Origin: a bacterium
GTDB taxonomy: Bacteria; Planctomycetota; Planctomycetia; Isosphaerales; Isosphaeraceae
Length of the DNA stretch: 38,132 nt
Assembly (NCBI GenBank): GCA_016125085.1
Contig: WGMM01000060.1
Span: 1-38,132, forward strand
Reading direction: 5' to 3'
The notes under the pieces were generated by a model, which saw only the letters and a program-made list of their open reading frames with translations, was not told the origin of the DNA and searched no databases. Shown piece by piece: positions 17,444 through 26,696 of this stretch. Position 1 is the first letter of the stretch. The number at the start of each line of letters is the position of its first letter. A program made the position numbers and the translations under genes.

Positions 17444-19951
17444 ATGGGAATCTTGAGCAAGGGACGCATCAGCCGTATTGACCGCCGGCACAGGCTTCTG
17501 GAAGGGCTTTCGCCGAAAGTTTCGCCAGAGATTCTCGAAGTGCGCTGCACACCCGCGGCGAGCATGATGAACATCACCGGGCAGGGGGTTCTCAGCTATC
17601 AGGCGGCTGCAGGCGATACGAACTTCCTGGAAGTCTCGCTGAATCTCGCCGGTACGGACTACATCTTCGAGGACCTCGGAACCGGGGTGACGATCGACGC
17701 TTCGAACGTGCCGGGTTCAGTGCAGATCACCCCGAGCAAAGTGAGCGTGCCGGCGAATGCGTCCGTCACGGCGCTGCTCGTGAACGTTCTGGACATGAAC
17801 GATACCGTCACCGTGATGACCGACCTGGCCGGGCGGCCAGTTTCGATCTACGGCGGTGCCGGGAACGATACGATCGACGCGATTCCGGTTCTTTCCCGAA
17901 CTGTGCTGCTGGGCGAAGACGGCAATGATCTCATCTATGCCGGCACCGGCGGATCCCTGATCCTCGGCGGGCCGGGAAATGACGACCTGCGAGGGCGGGA
18001 AGGCAACGACTCCATCAACGGCGGCGAAGGCGACGACCTGATCGAAGGCGGTGCAGGGAACGACGTGCTCGGCGAGTTCGATGCATCGCCCTATCTGATG
18101 CCCGAGATTTTCGGCCTGCTCGTCTATACGGGGCTCGATCAGCCGCTGGATTACGTCAATCAGCTCGTCGACTTCAACCGGAACGAGCCCTCTTATGTTC
18201 ATATTATCGGGAACAACGGAATCGACCCCGAGTTGTACTACGGCACGGGGCTGGATTTCGACATGTCGGGCAACCTGTACATGACGATCCAGTCCGATAC
18301 GAACTTTTTCTATCAGGTCGACACCACGACGGGGGCTGCCACATTGATCGGCGGCACGGGGCTGGAAGCCGGCTACCGGGTCAGCGATCTTTCCTGGGAC
18401 CCGGTCGGAAACCGGATGCTCGGGCTGGTCGACTACCGGCTCAATCAACCCGGACCGATACCCAGGCCGCGGCTTGCGGAAATCGACCTGACGACCGGAG
18501 CGGTAACTTTCCTGGCGACGCTCAATATCGATGACAACCAGACGGTCGCACTGTCGGTCGATGCGGCGGGGAACTACTACGTTCTCGGCCTTTACAGCGA
18601 GAAGTGGTACAAGGTTGACCGGAATACGTACGGCGTGACGCCACTCGCCTCTCTGCCGTTCTATCCTGGTGTCTGGCAGCAAGGCTCGACGGTCGACTGG
18701 ACACGCAATGACGTGTTGTATTACGCCGCTTTCGAAGAACTGAACGCGACGACTTACCGGAACACGTTCTTCACGGTGGACAAAACCACCGGGGCGTTGA
18801 CGACCGTGGGCTCCATGGGCCTGAACATCAATTCGAACGGCTCGACCCAGTATGCGGACATCGCGATCAATCCGCTTTCGACGCAACGCTATCTCGAACC
18901 CGGCAACGATACGATCCTGGGTGGTGACGGCAACGACACGGTTGAGTCAGGCACCGGCGAAGATTCGGTTCGGGGCGGCGACGGCGAAGATTCGATTTCC
19001 GGCGGCGACGGAAACGATCATCTCTTCGGCGATGCCGGGAACGATCACGTCGAAGGTGGTAACGGCGATGACCTGATCGAAGGCGGCGCCGGCGACGACC
19101 GGCTTTGCGGGGAAGACGGTCAGGATTCGATCTACGGATACTCCGGGAATGACATCATCACCGGCGGTCTCGGTAACGATTATGTCGAAGGTGGCACCGA
19201 CGATGATCTGATCGCCGGTGGTCCTGGCAACGATACGATCCTGGGCAACGACGGCGTCGATTCGCTCATGGGCGGTGGCGGAGACGATGTCCTCAACGGC
19301 GGAAACGACGCGGACCTCATCTTCGGCGAAGCAGGCAACGACACCATCCAGGGCGGCGACGGCAATGATCTGATCTATGGCGGCAGCGGCGACGACCAGA
19401 TTTACGGTGGCACGCTGGCCACGGCCAATACGATGCACATGCCGCGGAATACCTCGCTTGCAAGCGACGGCAACGACACGATTCTGGGCGGCGACGGCTT
19501 CGACCGCGTCGACGGCGGCAACGGCGACAACCTGCTGGACGCCGGCGATGACGGCATCCGCGAAACCGTGCTGGCCGGCCCCGGCAATGACATGATGTAT
19601 AACCATAACTATAGCGCGAACGGCTTTTCCCGGAAATTCAGCGATCGCTCCGCGCTCGACGGCGGCTTCAATCACGACCTCTGCCGAGGCTACCTCGTTC
19701 AGCCCGTGATCCCGCTGCCCGTGGACGATTGCGGCGAATTCACGGCACCGACGATCAACTATCGCTATTACACGGGCCAATGGTTCCTGCATGGCCAACA
19801 GTTGATCGAATACCCGCGAGTCGAGCGCGTGCCCGGCAATCGCAAGGGTTTCACGCCCCCGTTCCGGCAACCGAATCCGGTCGGGCCGCGGAATCTGATC
19901 CGCGCTCAGGGGGGTAGCCGAATCGCGGCCAGGCGTCAACGCAACGTCTGA
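17444..19951 (+). CDS. RTX-type calcium-binding surface protein with a propeller-like insert
   Basis: The 835-residue product starts at the second of two close ATGs because GGAGGAG lies 6 bases upstream of it. The basic N-terminus (KGRISRIDRRHR) is followed by ILEVRCTPA at about 30-38, a LE-x-R motif as in planctomycete secreted proteins. Nonapeptide RTX repeats (GG-x-G-x-D-x-hydrophobic) occur in three blocks: about 135-210, 484-660 and 674-702. Such repeats fold as a calcium-bound beta-roll after secretion. Between the first two blocks, about 216-482, sits a domain with repeats like YQVDTTTGAATLIGG and AEIDLTTGAVTFLATL, resembling DUF4394-type propeller blades. The C-terminal 115 residues are Pro/Arg-rich and unlike a type I secretion signal. 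No protease or lipase motif is visible. Surface structural or adhesive role inferred. Confidence 0.88.
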   Translation: MGILSKGRISRIDRRHRLLEGLSPKVSPEILEVRCTPAASMMNITGQGVLSYQAAAGDTNFLEVSLNLAGTDYIFEDLGTGVTIDASNVPGSVQITPSKVSVPANASVTALLVNVLDMNDTVTVMTDLAGRPVSIYGGAGNDTIDAIPVLSRTVLLGEDGNDLIYAGTGGSLILGGPGNDDLRGREGNDSINGGEGDDLIEGGAGNDVLGEFDASPYLMPEIFGLLVYTGLDQPLDYVNQLVDFNRNEPSYVHIIGNNGIDPELYYGTGLDFDMSGNLYMTIQSDTNFFYQVDTTTGAATLIGGTGLEAGYRVSDLSWDPVGNRMLGLVDYRLNQPGPIPRPRLAEIDLTTGAVTFLATLNIDDNQTVALSVDAAGNYYVLGLYSEKWYKVDRNTYGVTPLASLPFYPGVWQQGSTVDWTRNDVLYYAAFEELNATTYRNTFFTVDKTTGALTTVGSMGLNINSNGSTQYADIAINPLSTQRYLEPGNDTILGGDGNDTVESGTGEDSVRGGDGEDSISGGDGNDHLFGDAGNDHVEGGNGDDLIEGGAGDDRLCGEDGQDSIYGYSGNDIITGGLGNDYVEGGTDDDLIAGGPGNDTILGNDGVDSLMGGGGDDVLNGGNDADLIFGEAGNDTIQGGDGNDLIYGGSGDDQIYGGTLATANTMHMPRNTSLASDGNDTILGGDGFDRVDGGNGDNLLDAGDDGIRETVLAGPGNDMMYNHNYSANGFSRKFSDRSALDGGFNHDLCRGYLVQPVIPLPVDDCGEFTAPTINYRYYTGQWFLHGQQLIEYPRVERVPGNRKGFTPPFRQPNPVGPRNLIRAQGGSRIAARRQRNV

Positions 19952-19981
19952 CAGACTCGAAGGACAGCAATTTCAGTCAAT

Positions 19982-20018
19982 GACGAAGTCCAGGGCTTTC
20001 GCGGTCCTGGACTTCGTC
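19982..20018. terminator. Shared hairpin terminator between convergent genes
   Basis: A perfect 13-bp stem (19982-19994 with 20006-20018), an 11-base loop and a following TCTTTCCC. It ends the RTX gene and probably also the oxidoreductase gene on the other strand. Confidence 0.75.
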
Positions 20019-20078
20019 TCTTTCCCGGTTCGTCACTCGTATCGAAAGTCGACTATGGTCGAAATCCGATCCAGGTGA

Positions 20079-21470
20079 TCAGACCCTTTCGAGCATGAGC
20101 GGATCCCAGCCGAGGACACGGCCGGTGTCGATGCTTTCGTTGGCAAGTAGCGCAGGCGCGGCGGCGCGAAGGCCGAAGGTGGCGTTTTCGTAAACCGGGG
20201 TTTTGTTGCGCATCGATTCGAAGAAGAAAGTGAAGTGGTCGAGCCGTTCGTTGTAGCCGGCGGGCACCTTCCAGCGCTTTTCTTCCTTCTTCGGCATCTT
20301 GATGGACTCAGGCGGATTTTCGGCCCGCCACTTCTTGCCGTAAATCTCCTGCTGATCGGCCGCGAAGGTGGTGACCGAGTTGTAGCCCTTGAGCACGGCG
20401 GCTTCGGACGACGGCACCATGCCCAGGCGGGTGAGGGTCAAGTCCGTGAAAGTGACGGAAATGACGCCCTCGCTGCCGACGAACCGGAACATGGTCTCAG
20501 GCCCGCCGCCGTCTTCGAAATTGCACTGCATGGCGACGGTGAAGGCCGGGTGAGTTCCGGCGTCAGGATAGTCGTAAAGGGCCATGACGAAGTCAGGCAC
20601 GTCGCGCCCGTCTTTCCAGTATCGGGTGCCGCCGAACGAGGCGACCCGGTTGGGGCCGAGGCTCTTCGTGGCGTGGTGAATGCCCGTGAGCAGGTGCACG
20701 AACAGGTCGCCGGCGACGGCTGTGCCGTAGTCCTTGTAATTCCGCCAGCGGAAGAACCGGGTAGCGTCGAACGGGATCTTCGGCGCGCTGCCCAGGAAGC
20801 GGTCCCAGTCGCAGGTTTCCGGGCTGGCGTCCGTGGGGATGGAATACTGCCAGGCGCCGATCGCCGAATTGCGGTTATAGCGGGCTTCGACCGAGTTGAT
20901 CTTGCCGATAGCGCCTTCGGCGATCAGGTCGCGGACCTTGTCGTAAAGGATCGAAGCGGCATACTGGCTGCCGACCTGAAAGACCGCGCCCGTGGCCTTT
21001 TCGGCATCGATCAGGGGCATGCCTTCTTCCAGCTTCTGCACCATCGGCTTTTCGCAATAGACAGCCTTGCCGGCCTTCATGGCGTCGATGGCCATTTTCG
21101 CGTGCCAGTGATCCGGCGTGCAGACGAGTACGGCGTCGACATCCTTGCGGTCGAGAATCTCACGGTAATCAGCGTAAGCCTTGACGTTCTTGCCGTAAAC
21201 TTCGCCGGCGCGGGTGCGGCGGCCGGCGTAGGCATCGGCCACGGCGACGAGTTCCGTGCCGGGCACCTTCAGGGCGGTGTCGGTGTCGATGAAGCCGATG
21301 ATGCCCATTCCGATCGTGGCGATGCGGATTTTGTCGTTCGGGCTTTTCGGCTCGGGGCGGCGGGCCAGTTCGGTGACGGCCGGGTTCTGGGCCAGCACGG
21401 AGGCCGCGATCGGTGCGACGGCTGAGCCAGCCGCAATGTTTCGGAGAAAACGGCGACGGGGAGAGGGCAT
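20079..21470 (-). CDS. Tat-exported Gfo/Idh/MocA family oxidoreductase
   Basis: The 463-residue product starts at the ATG that opens a twin-arginine leader (RRRFLRNIAAGSAVAPIAASVLA). The longer open frame upstream only runs through an inverted repeat. Rossmann dinucleotide binding: IRIATIGMGIIGF (about 48-60). The family hallmark GKAVYCEKPM lies at about 134-143, and CTPDHWHAKMAIDAMKAG precedes it. The family oxidises or reduces sugars and related compounds with NAD(P). Planctomycetes have dozens of such exported paralogues, whose substrates are mostly unknown. The gene stands alone, with a 30-bp inverted repeat 25 bases upstream of its start. Confidence 0.92.
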   Translation of the reverse strand: MPSPRRRFLRNIAAGSAVAPIAASVLAQNPAVTELARRPEPKSPNDKIRIATIGMGIIGFIDTDTALKVPGTELVAVADAYAGRRTRAGEVYGKNVKAYADYREILDRKDVDAVLVCTPDHWHAKMAIDAMKAGKAVYCEKPMVQKLEEGMPLIDAEKATGAVFQVGSQYAASILYDKVRDLIAEGAIGKINSVEARYNRNSAIGAWQYSIPTDASPETCDWDRFLGSAPKIPFDATRFFRWRNYKDYGTAVAGDLFVHLLTGIHHATKSLGPNRVASFGGTRYWKDGRDVPDFVMALYDYPDAGTHPAFTVAMQCNFEDGGGPETMFRFVGSEGVISVTFTDLTLTRLGMVPSSEAAVLKGYNSVTTFAADQQEIYGKKWRAENPPESIKMPKKEEKRWKVPAGYNERLDHFTFFFESMRNKTPVYENATFGLRAAAPALLANESIDTGRVLGWDPLMLERV

Positions 21471-21494
21471 GTTCGGTCCTGTCCTTGAGATTGC

Positions 21495-21591
21495 GCCGGA
21501 AAAGGGGTCAGGTCTCTTTTTCGGGGATGTGAGCCTCAACCAGCGAGCCTTCGTCGGGTTGCCGGAAAAGAGACCTGACCCCTTTTCCGGC
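21495..21591. repeat. Long REP-like inverted repeat
   Basis: The arms 21495-21520 and 21566-21591 are perfect 26-base inverted copies. Pairing continues inward for four more pairs, one of them G-U. The arm core AAAAGGGGTCAGG also occurs in the repeat cluster near 35.1-35.4 kb, so this is one dispersed family. It sits in the leader region of the oxidoreductase gene and could form a cruciform or an RNA hairpin. The link to REP sequences mobilised by Y1-type (RAYT) transposases is inference. Confidence 0.8.
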
Positions 21592-21927
21592 ATCTCAGAA
21601 GGGCGATTTCAGCGATTCGATGAACATCATCTTAGAGTCTCCCGGCAGGCGGTCGCAAGTTCGTCGGGTTGCGTTCGATTGCGTTCCGGTTCGTTCGGAA
21701 CGGTGGAGAAAAATCAACGTAACCAGCGCCGGTGATCCGGATTTCCGCATCTCCGATCGGTGCATGTGTCCCCAGCCTTCAACAGTCCCGTTGAATCTTT
21801 ACAGGGTTCCCGGAAACGTGTCGAAAGTTCGTAAGTGCGAATCCGACAGGGTGCGGGAAATAGTCGTTACGCCATGGCAGGACGTGGTTTCGGAGCACGG
21901 GCATTTCAGCACGCTGGGGAATTTCGG
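21592..21927. other. Intergenic region, 336 bases
   Basis: Lies between the inverted repeat and the PEP-CTERM gene. No gene, RNA or clear promoter is seen. The short open frames here have no ribosome binding site and arginine-rich, shadow-like translations. Confidence 0.4.
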
Positions 21928-22629
21928 ATGAACCGTCTACGCTACATACTCATCGCATCGATTTTCGGTTTCGGGCCGATGGTACTGCCTGCCGGGGCGG
22001 GAATCATCCCGGCGACGCAGCAGGCCGAGTTCATCAACGGCATCGAGCCGGATTTCTACAAGGAAACCTTTGACGGCCTGATGCCCAATGTGCCTTACTC
22101 GGACGCTCTGGCATTCTCTCAAGGGGCCTTCGGTTTCGAAATCCTGGCCGACGGTCGCGGGACGGATCAGGGGATCTACCCGCTGGAAAACCAGGATCAG
22201 TTCGGCGATATCTGGCTTTCCACGAATTACGATGGCACGACGATCGACATTCGGAATATCCAGGGCGATGCGAGTGCCGTCGGTGGCGAATTTTTCGTTT
22301 CGGCTTTCGAAGCGAACGTCACCACCGGCCTGATCTCCGTTTTCGCCGAAGGTGCTTCGGGGCAGTCGATGTTTCAGTCGAACGTGACCGGCGCGCGGAA
22401 TTTCTTCGGCTTTTTCGCGACGGAAGGGATGAGGATCACGCGCCTGACGATCGAACTCCCTTCGGCTTTCAATTATGCCACGCTCAACAATCTGATCATC
22501 GCCCAGCGGCTCGGCGGTGATCCCATCACGATCACGGCAGTGCCAGAGCCCTCCGGCATCGCCATGATGGCCATCGGCATCGGCTCGCTGGGATACCTGG
22601 CAAGCCGTCGGCGGATCGGATTGCATTAA
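21928..22629 (+). CDS. PEP-CTERM sorting domain protein
   Basis: 233 residues. Starts at the ATG with GGGGA about 8 bases upstream; the frame is open further up without a leader. Signal peptide: MNRLRYILIASIFGFGPMVL up to about AGAG. The body (about 30-200) is a beta-rich domain without catalytic motifs (EFFVSAFEANVTTGLISVF). The C-terminus is a classic PEP-CTERM tail: V-P-E-P-S-G at 205-210, a hydrophobic helix (IAMMAIGIGSLGYLA) and a terminal SRRRIG. Such proteins are processed by exosortase and exported to the surface or the extracellular matrix. No exosortase gene is in the window. The body may be a carbohydrate-binding or adhesion domain, but that is not shown. Confidence 0.88.
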   Translation: MNRLRYILIASIFGFGPMVLPAGAGIIPATQQAEFINGIEPDFYKETFDGLMPNVPYSDALAFSQGAFGFEILADGRGTDQGIYPLENQDQFGDIWLSTNYDGTTIDIRNIQGDASAVGGEFFVSAFEANVTTGLISVFAEGASGQSMFQSNVTGARNFFGFFATEGMRITRLTIELPSAFNYATLNNLIIAQRLGGDPITITAVPEPSGIAMMAIGIGSLGYLASRRRIGLH

Positions 22630-22668
22630 GTCCTGCGTAGTCTTCGTCATCGCTCTCTCCCTTTGCAG

Positions 22669-22706
22669 ACGTCCCGGCATCGTTCGCTCCAGCGATGCCG
22701 GGACGT
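22669..22706. terminator. Shared hairpin terminator
   Basis: A perfect 14-bp stem (22669-22682 with 22693-22706) and a 10-base loop between the convergent PEP-CTERM and di-haem oxidoreductase genes. The flanking T-runs are weak. Confidence 0.65.
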
Positions 22707-22736
22707 CGCATCGTTCCGTGGGTTTTCAGGCCCTTT

Positions 22737-24002
22737 TCATAGCGACCTTAAAAACGCTTCGAGGTCTCGTTTCGAAGCGGCGGGAAGCCTTGAATAGTTC
22801 GCCTTCGCGATTCGGCCCTGACCGTCGTGCCAGATGATGGCTGCTTCGAGCGATGTCGCTCGACCGTCATGCAGATACGCTTCCTGAAACCGCAAGCCCC
22901 ACAGCGGCGCTGTCCGCATCTCCGAGCCTTTCGCCGGACCGGTGGGGCCCGGGCTTTCGATACCGTCGCCAAGGGAAGCCATGTCGTGCAGCAGGAAGTC
23001 GGAATACGGCTTGAAGTTCACCTGGTTGAGAGCACGCACCTCGCTTGGGCCTGTCCTCAGCGTGGGCGTGTGGCAGTCGGTGCAGCCGATGCGGCCGAAA
23101 ACGATTTCGCCGCGAATGGCCGCAGAACTGACCGGACCACGAGGTGGAGGAGCGAGCAGCGACATGAAATCGGCGAACTTCCGCACGTTTTCGTCGTCCG
23201 GCAGATTCGGCGATGTCACCGGATTCGCCGCGAGCAGGGCCTGATTGCCTTGCGGGGCATTTTCTTCGCTCACGGACCGGCCGTCGGCGGAACGGGCGAA
23301 GGGCAGCACGACCCCGGGGAATTCCGGGTCGGTGAAGCCACCGGAAGTCACGCCAAGCTCGTCCTTGTAAGCGTCGGCGGCGAAATCGAAGAGATTGGCC
23401 ACACCCGCTTTCCAGCCGAATTTGCCCACCGCCGGCGAACCGGTACGCAGATTCACGACGATGTTCACCCGGCCGGCCGTCGCGGGTCGGTTCGCTTGCT
23501 GAAGGGCCGCCAGACGGAAAAATGACTCGTCGGGAACGGCGTCGACCAGCCCATACCCGAATGTGGGCGTGGCCCTGCGGCGGGCGACGACATTCGCCTG
23601 TGCCGGCACGGTTTCGCCGACGAATTCGACATCACCCACCTTGCCGATTCCGAGGGCCTGAATCGTGGGACCTCCGAGGGCCTGGAGATCATCGAAGCCT
23701 TCCGCCGATCTTCGTCCGAAACGCACGCCGAATTTGGCCGCACCACCGCCCGCGGCGGGGCCGGCATGGCAACTGACGCAAGACCGGCCATTGAACACAG
23801 GGCCGACACCATGCTCGTCGGCCAGTTCGAAGGTAAAGGCTTCCTTGCCGAGCCGGAACCGCTCCTGCTCGTCAGCCGAAAGCCCCGGCAGCGCGTCGCC
23901 GATGGCCGGAGCCGGCGGCCGGATGGCCTGAGCCTCGATCGAGGCGATCATGAACAGAGGCGTGATGCATGCGGCCTTCGAAAGCAGGCGTTCGAGCTTC
24001 AT
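22737..24002 (-). CDS. Di-haem oxidoreductase (DHOR/DUF1111 family)
   Basis: The 421-residue product starts at the ATG giving a signal peptide (LLSKAACITPLFMIASIEAQA); the frame is open 76 codons further but that part is not leader-like. There are two haem c sites: C75-V-S-C-H79 in GRSCVSCHAGPAAGGG, and C307-T-D-C-H311 in GRIGCTDCHTP. RTAPLWGLRFQEAYLHDGRATSLEAAI is the typical C-terminal block, as in MauG/cytochrome c peroxidase relatives and DUF1111 'thiol oxidoreductases'. It acts in the periplasm, moving electrons. The true substrate is unknown for the family. There are no partner genes; the divergent neighbour is a dienelactone hydrolase. Confidence 0.9.
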   Translation of the reverse strand: MKLERLLSKAACITPLFMIASIEAQAIRPPAPAIGDALPGLSADEQERFRLGKEAFTFELADEHGVGPVFNGRSCVSCHAGPAAGGGAAKFGVRFGRRSAEGFDDLQALGGPTIQALGIGKVGDVEFVGETVPAQANVVARRRATPTFGYGLVDAVPDESFFRLAALQQANRPATAGRVNIVVNLRTGSPAVGKFGWKAGVANLFDFAADAYKDELGVTSGGFTDPEFPGVVLPFARSADGRSVSEENAPQGNQALLAANPVTSPNLPDDENVRKFADFMSLLAPPPRGPVSSAAIRGEIVFGRIGCTDCHTPTLRTGPSEVRALNQVNFKPYSDFLLHDMASLGDGIESPGPTGPAKGSEMRTAPLWGLRFQEAYLHDGRATSLEAAIIWHDGQGRIAKANYSRLPAASKRDLEAFLRSL

Positions 24003-24414
24003 TCGGCCGAATCCGTCTTGTTGCCTGGGTCGTATTGTGTCGTTTCGCATGGCGTTCGACTCCGATGCGGTCGTTCGTTGAAAGTTGGCGGCGGATTCCT
24101 CCAGCGGGAACCGCTTCGACCGAACTTGAAACGCATGCATGCATGAAGCCGGGACACTTCTCGAACGTAACGAAACGTATCGAGCGGCAATTCTGCGATT
24201 AAGTGCAGTGCTTGTAATTGCTTGTGGCAATCATTGTGCGTTCGTATCGGATTGTTTCGGCCCGTGTGCGGGGCTGTCCTGTGGACCGGGGCCGCGAATT
24301 GCCATAGGCTGAAGGAACGTCCGTTCGATCATCGAGACGACCGGCCCGAAGATCGTTCCGCATCGCAATCGCGGCCCAGCGCCGCCAGGACTTCATCGAG
24401 GGAATTCGAAGACC
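24003..24414. other. Divergent intergenic region, 412 bases
   Basis: Holds the promoters of the di-haem oxidoreductase and the dienelactone hydrolase. Apart from a short GCATGCATGCATG run at 24133-24145 I see no structure, RNA or convincing gene. Confidence 0.4.
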
Positions 24415-25251
24415 ATGATCGACACGCAAGTGAGCCGTCGCACCCTGGCCCGGACCGGGCTGGCCACCGGATTCGCCGCCGCCGTGCTGCCCGTTTCGGC
24501 TGACACGATCACGACCGACACCGCGGGCCTGGAAGCCGGCGAAATCAAGATCAAGACGAAAGACGGCGAGATCCCCGGCTATATGGCCATGCCCAAAGAT
24601 GGCAAGAATCTGCCTGTGGTGCTTGTGGTGCAGGAGATTTTCGGCGTCCACGAGCACATCAAGGATATCTGCCGCCGGTTCGGCAAGAAGGGATATCTGG
24701 CGATCGCGCCGGATCTGTATGTCCGCCAGGGCGATGTTTCGAACCTGAAGGACTTCCCCGAAATTCTCAAGATCGTCTCGAAAGTGCCTGATGAGCAGGT
24801 CATGAGCGACCTGGACGCCGCCTATGCCTGGGCCAAGGAATCAGGCAAGGCCGACGCGGCCAAGCTAGCCGTCACCGGCTTCTGCTGGGGCGGCCGCATT
24901 ACTTGGCTCTATTCGGCCCATAATCCGGCCGTAAAAGCCGGTGTGGCCTGGTATGGCCGGTTGCTGGGCCCGGCCGACCCGCTGCACCCGAAGAACCCGA
25001 TCGACCTCGTGAAGGACCTGAAGGCCCCCGTGCTGGGCCTTTACGGCGGTGCCGATAACGGAATCCCGAACGACACCGTCGAGAAAATGAAGGCCGCGCT
25101 CAAGGAAGCCGGCAAGCCGGGCGAGATCGTTCTCTATCCCGAAACGCCGCACGGATTCCACGCTGACTATCGCCCGACCTATCGCAAGGACAAGGCCGAA
25201 GACGGCTGGAAGCGTCTTCTGGAATGGTTCGCAAGTAACGGCGTGGCCTGA
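24415..25251 (+). CDS. Tat-exported dienelactone hydrolase family protein
   Basis: 278 residues with an alpha/beta-hydrolase fold. The N-terminus is a twin-arginine leader (SRRTLARTGLATGFAAAVLPVSA). The dienelactone hydrolase triad is visible: C157 in GFCWGG, D214 in GGADNGIP and H246 in TPHGFHAD. E74 in VVQEIFGVHEHIKD is the Glu that interacts with the Cys in this family. It hydrolyses lactones or related esters; the physiological substrate of exported planctomycete members is unknown. The start has GGAATT about 9 bases upstream. A strong hairpin follows the stop. The export leader is notable, because the classical enzyme is cytoplasmic. Confidence 0.92.
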   Translation: MIDTQVSRRTLARTGLATGFAAAVLPVSADTITTDTAGLEAGEIKIKTKDGEIPGYMAMPKDGKNLPVVLVVQEIFGVHEHIKDICRRFGKKGYLAIAPDLYVRQGDVSNLKDFPEILKIVSKVPDEQVMSDLDAAYAWAKESGKADAAKLAVTGFCWGGRITWLYSAHNPAVKAGVAWYGRLLGPADPLHPKNPIDLVKDLKAPVLGLYGGADNGIPNDTVEKMKAALKEAGKPGEIVLYPETPHGFHADYRPTYRKDKAEDGWKRLLEWFASNGVA

Positions 25252-25270
25252 TTCGACTTTTCGTGAAATT

Positions 25271-25310
25271 GAATCGGGGCGAAAATGCGATTTGCATTTC
25301 GCCCCGATTC
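25271..25310. terminator. Bidirectional hairpin terminator
   Basis: A 17-bp stem (25271-25288 with 25294-25310) with one bulged A and a 5-base loop GATTT, between the convergent dienelactone hydrolase and GH16 genes. Confidence 0.75.
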
Positions 25311-25337
25311 GCATATATGGACTGTGATCGGATTCGC

Positions 25338-26162
25338 TCAGTTTTGCGAGGCGTAAACTCGCACATAATCGACGGTCATGCTCTCAGGCAGATTTCTGAG
25401 GGGCAATCGGGGGCGTTCCCATGCGCTGGAAAGCAGGCTGAGTACGATGTATTCAGGGACTTGTGAGACGGCCGTCGTGGTTCGGCCGACTTCGATTCCG
25501 TCGACGTAGAAAATATAGGCCGAAGGTGTCCAGAGCAGGGCGTAAACGTGAAAATCGTTGCTGAGTTCCGGAACGTGCTTGCGGCTGACGGGCCTTAAGA
25601 CCTTCGAAAGGTTGGGCGTGATCTTGACGCTGGATGGGCTGGCGTAAGGATTCCACCAGACGGTCGAAAAGAGCCCTTTATCGGTCCGCCCGCTGCCGAA
25701 AAACTCCGCGATGTCGATCTCTGTGCCCGATGCCGCCGGATTGCCGACGATCTGGCCATAAGTCGGCGATTGCAACCAGAAGCAGCCATGGTGCCCCTGC
25801 GATGCCTGAAACTTGATTCGGGCTTCGAAATAGCCGTATCGCTGGCGGAATGTCTGCTGCGTGCCGATCATTCCGGTATTCATCAGGCCATTGCGGTAAA
25901 ACGTAGTCAGCAGTAACTGGCCGCGACCGTTGAGTGTCACGCTTTCGGAAGTGACCATGGCGCCATCACGAATGCCCGGATACCGAACGCGCCACTTGGC
26001 GAGGTTCAGCGTGGTTCCTTCGAATTCGTCGTTCCACGACATAACGTAACCGGGCGGCGGCAAGGTAGTCTGCTGTGCCTTCGCGGCTTCGGACGGCAGG
26101 CAGATCACAATCGAAAGGAGGAAAATGCGGGCCGAGGGCACGCGAATGCGGAATACTGACAT
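25338..26162 (-). CDS. Secreted GH16-family glycoside hydrolase
   Basis: The 274-residue product starts at the ATG that opens a signal peptide (RIFLLSIVICLPSEAAKA); an 18-codon extension is less leader-like. The GH16 catalytic motif E-I-D-I-A-E is at E148-D150-E153, with the two Glu as nucleophile and acid/base and the Asp between them. Other family blocks are WNDEFEGTTLNLAKW, YGYFEARIKF, FHVYALLWTPSAYIFYVDG and the C-terminal MTVDYVRVY. GH16 enzymes cleave beta-1,3/1,4-glucans or galactans such as laminarin, agar or carrageenan. Which polymer is used cannot be read here. It has no carbohydrate-binding module and stands alone. Confidence 0.92.
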   Translation of the reverse strand: MSVFRIRVPSARIFLLSIVICLPSEAAKAQQTTLPPPGYVMSWNDEFEGTTLNLAKWRVRYPGIRDGAMVTSESVTLNGRGQLLLTTFYRNGLMNTGMIGTQQTFRQRYGYFEARIKFQASQGHHGCFWLQSPTYGQIVGNPAASGTEIDIAEFFGSGRTDKGLFSTVWWNPYASPSSVKITPNLSKVLRPVSRKHVPELSNDFHVYALLWTPSAYIFYVDGIEVGRTTTAVSQVPEYIVLSLLSSAWERPRLPLRNLPESMTVDYVRVYASQN

Positions 26163-26696
26163 TGGGATCGGCTCATCTCCAGCGGTTTTGACTTCGAAGC
26201 GCCTGAATCGGCTCACGCAAGGAATCGATGATCCATGAGATCACCGCTTCACGTGACGAATTCAATCCGGTGCCGAGGTCAAGGCCGCAATGCAGGATCA
26301 TGGCGGAAGATGCGTCGAATACCCTGGTCGAAGCGAACGGAATTTGCCCGCTTCCCGTCGCGAGATCGTCCTGCGGTTGTTTCGTCTGATCGAATGATTA
26401 TAACAGGATTTGCGAACGAATGCGAACCCTTGTGGCAATTTCGAGACGCGTCGGACGCCATCCCGCTTCCGGGATCGCAAACTTGGCAAAATCGAGCTGC
26501 CTGCTTCGCTCCTGAGGATCATCTGCGTTCCGAATGACCAGTTGGGCTTAGGAACGTCGATCCCGTGCTGATGCGGAACGATCTCGCATCGGGGATGTTC
26601 GCGCCCGCCGACCGATTTGACGAAGTTACCGTCGTGTGTCAGAATGATGTTATGGATCGGGCGTGTTCCGTCAGCGTTCGGAAGGAGTCGGTCGCA
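26163..26696. other. Intergenic region, 534 bases
   Basis: Divergent region between the GH16 gene and the metal efflux locus. Short open frames on both strands have no ribosome binding site or recognisable product. No metal-sensor gene or clear operator palindrome was found, although a regulator site would be expected near the efflux operon. Confidence 0.4.

Noticed and set aside
18895..19560. Tandem DNA repeats in the RTX gene
   Set aside because: Explained by the coding of GG-x-G-x-D nonapeptides.
24133..24145. GCATGCATGCATG run as an operator
   Set aside because: A simple short repeat in a divergent region without further symmetry or a regulator gene nearby.
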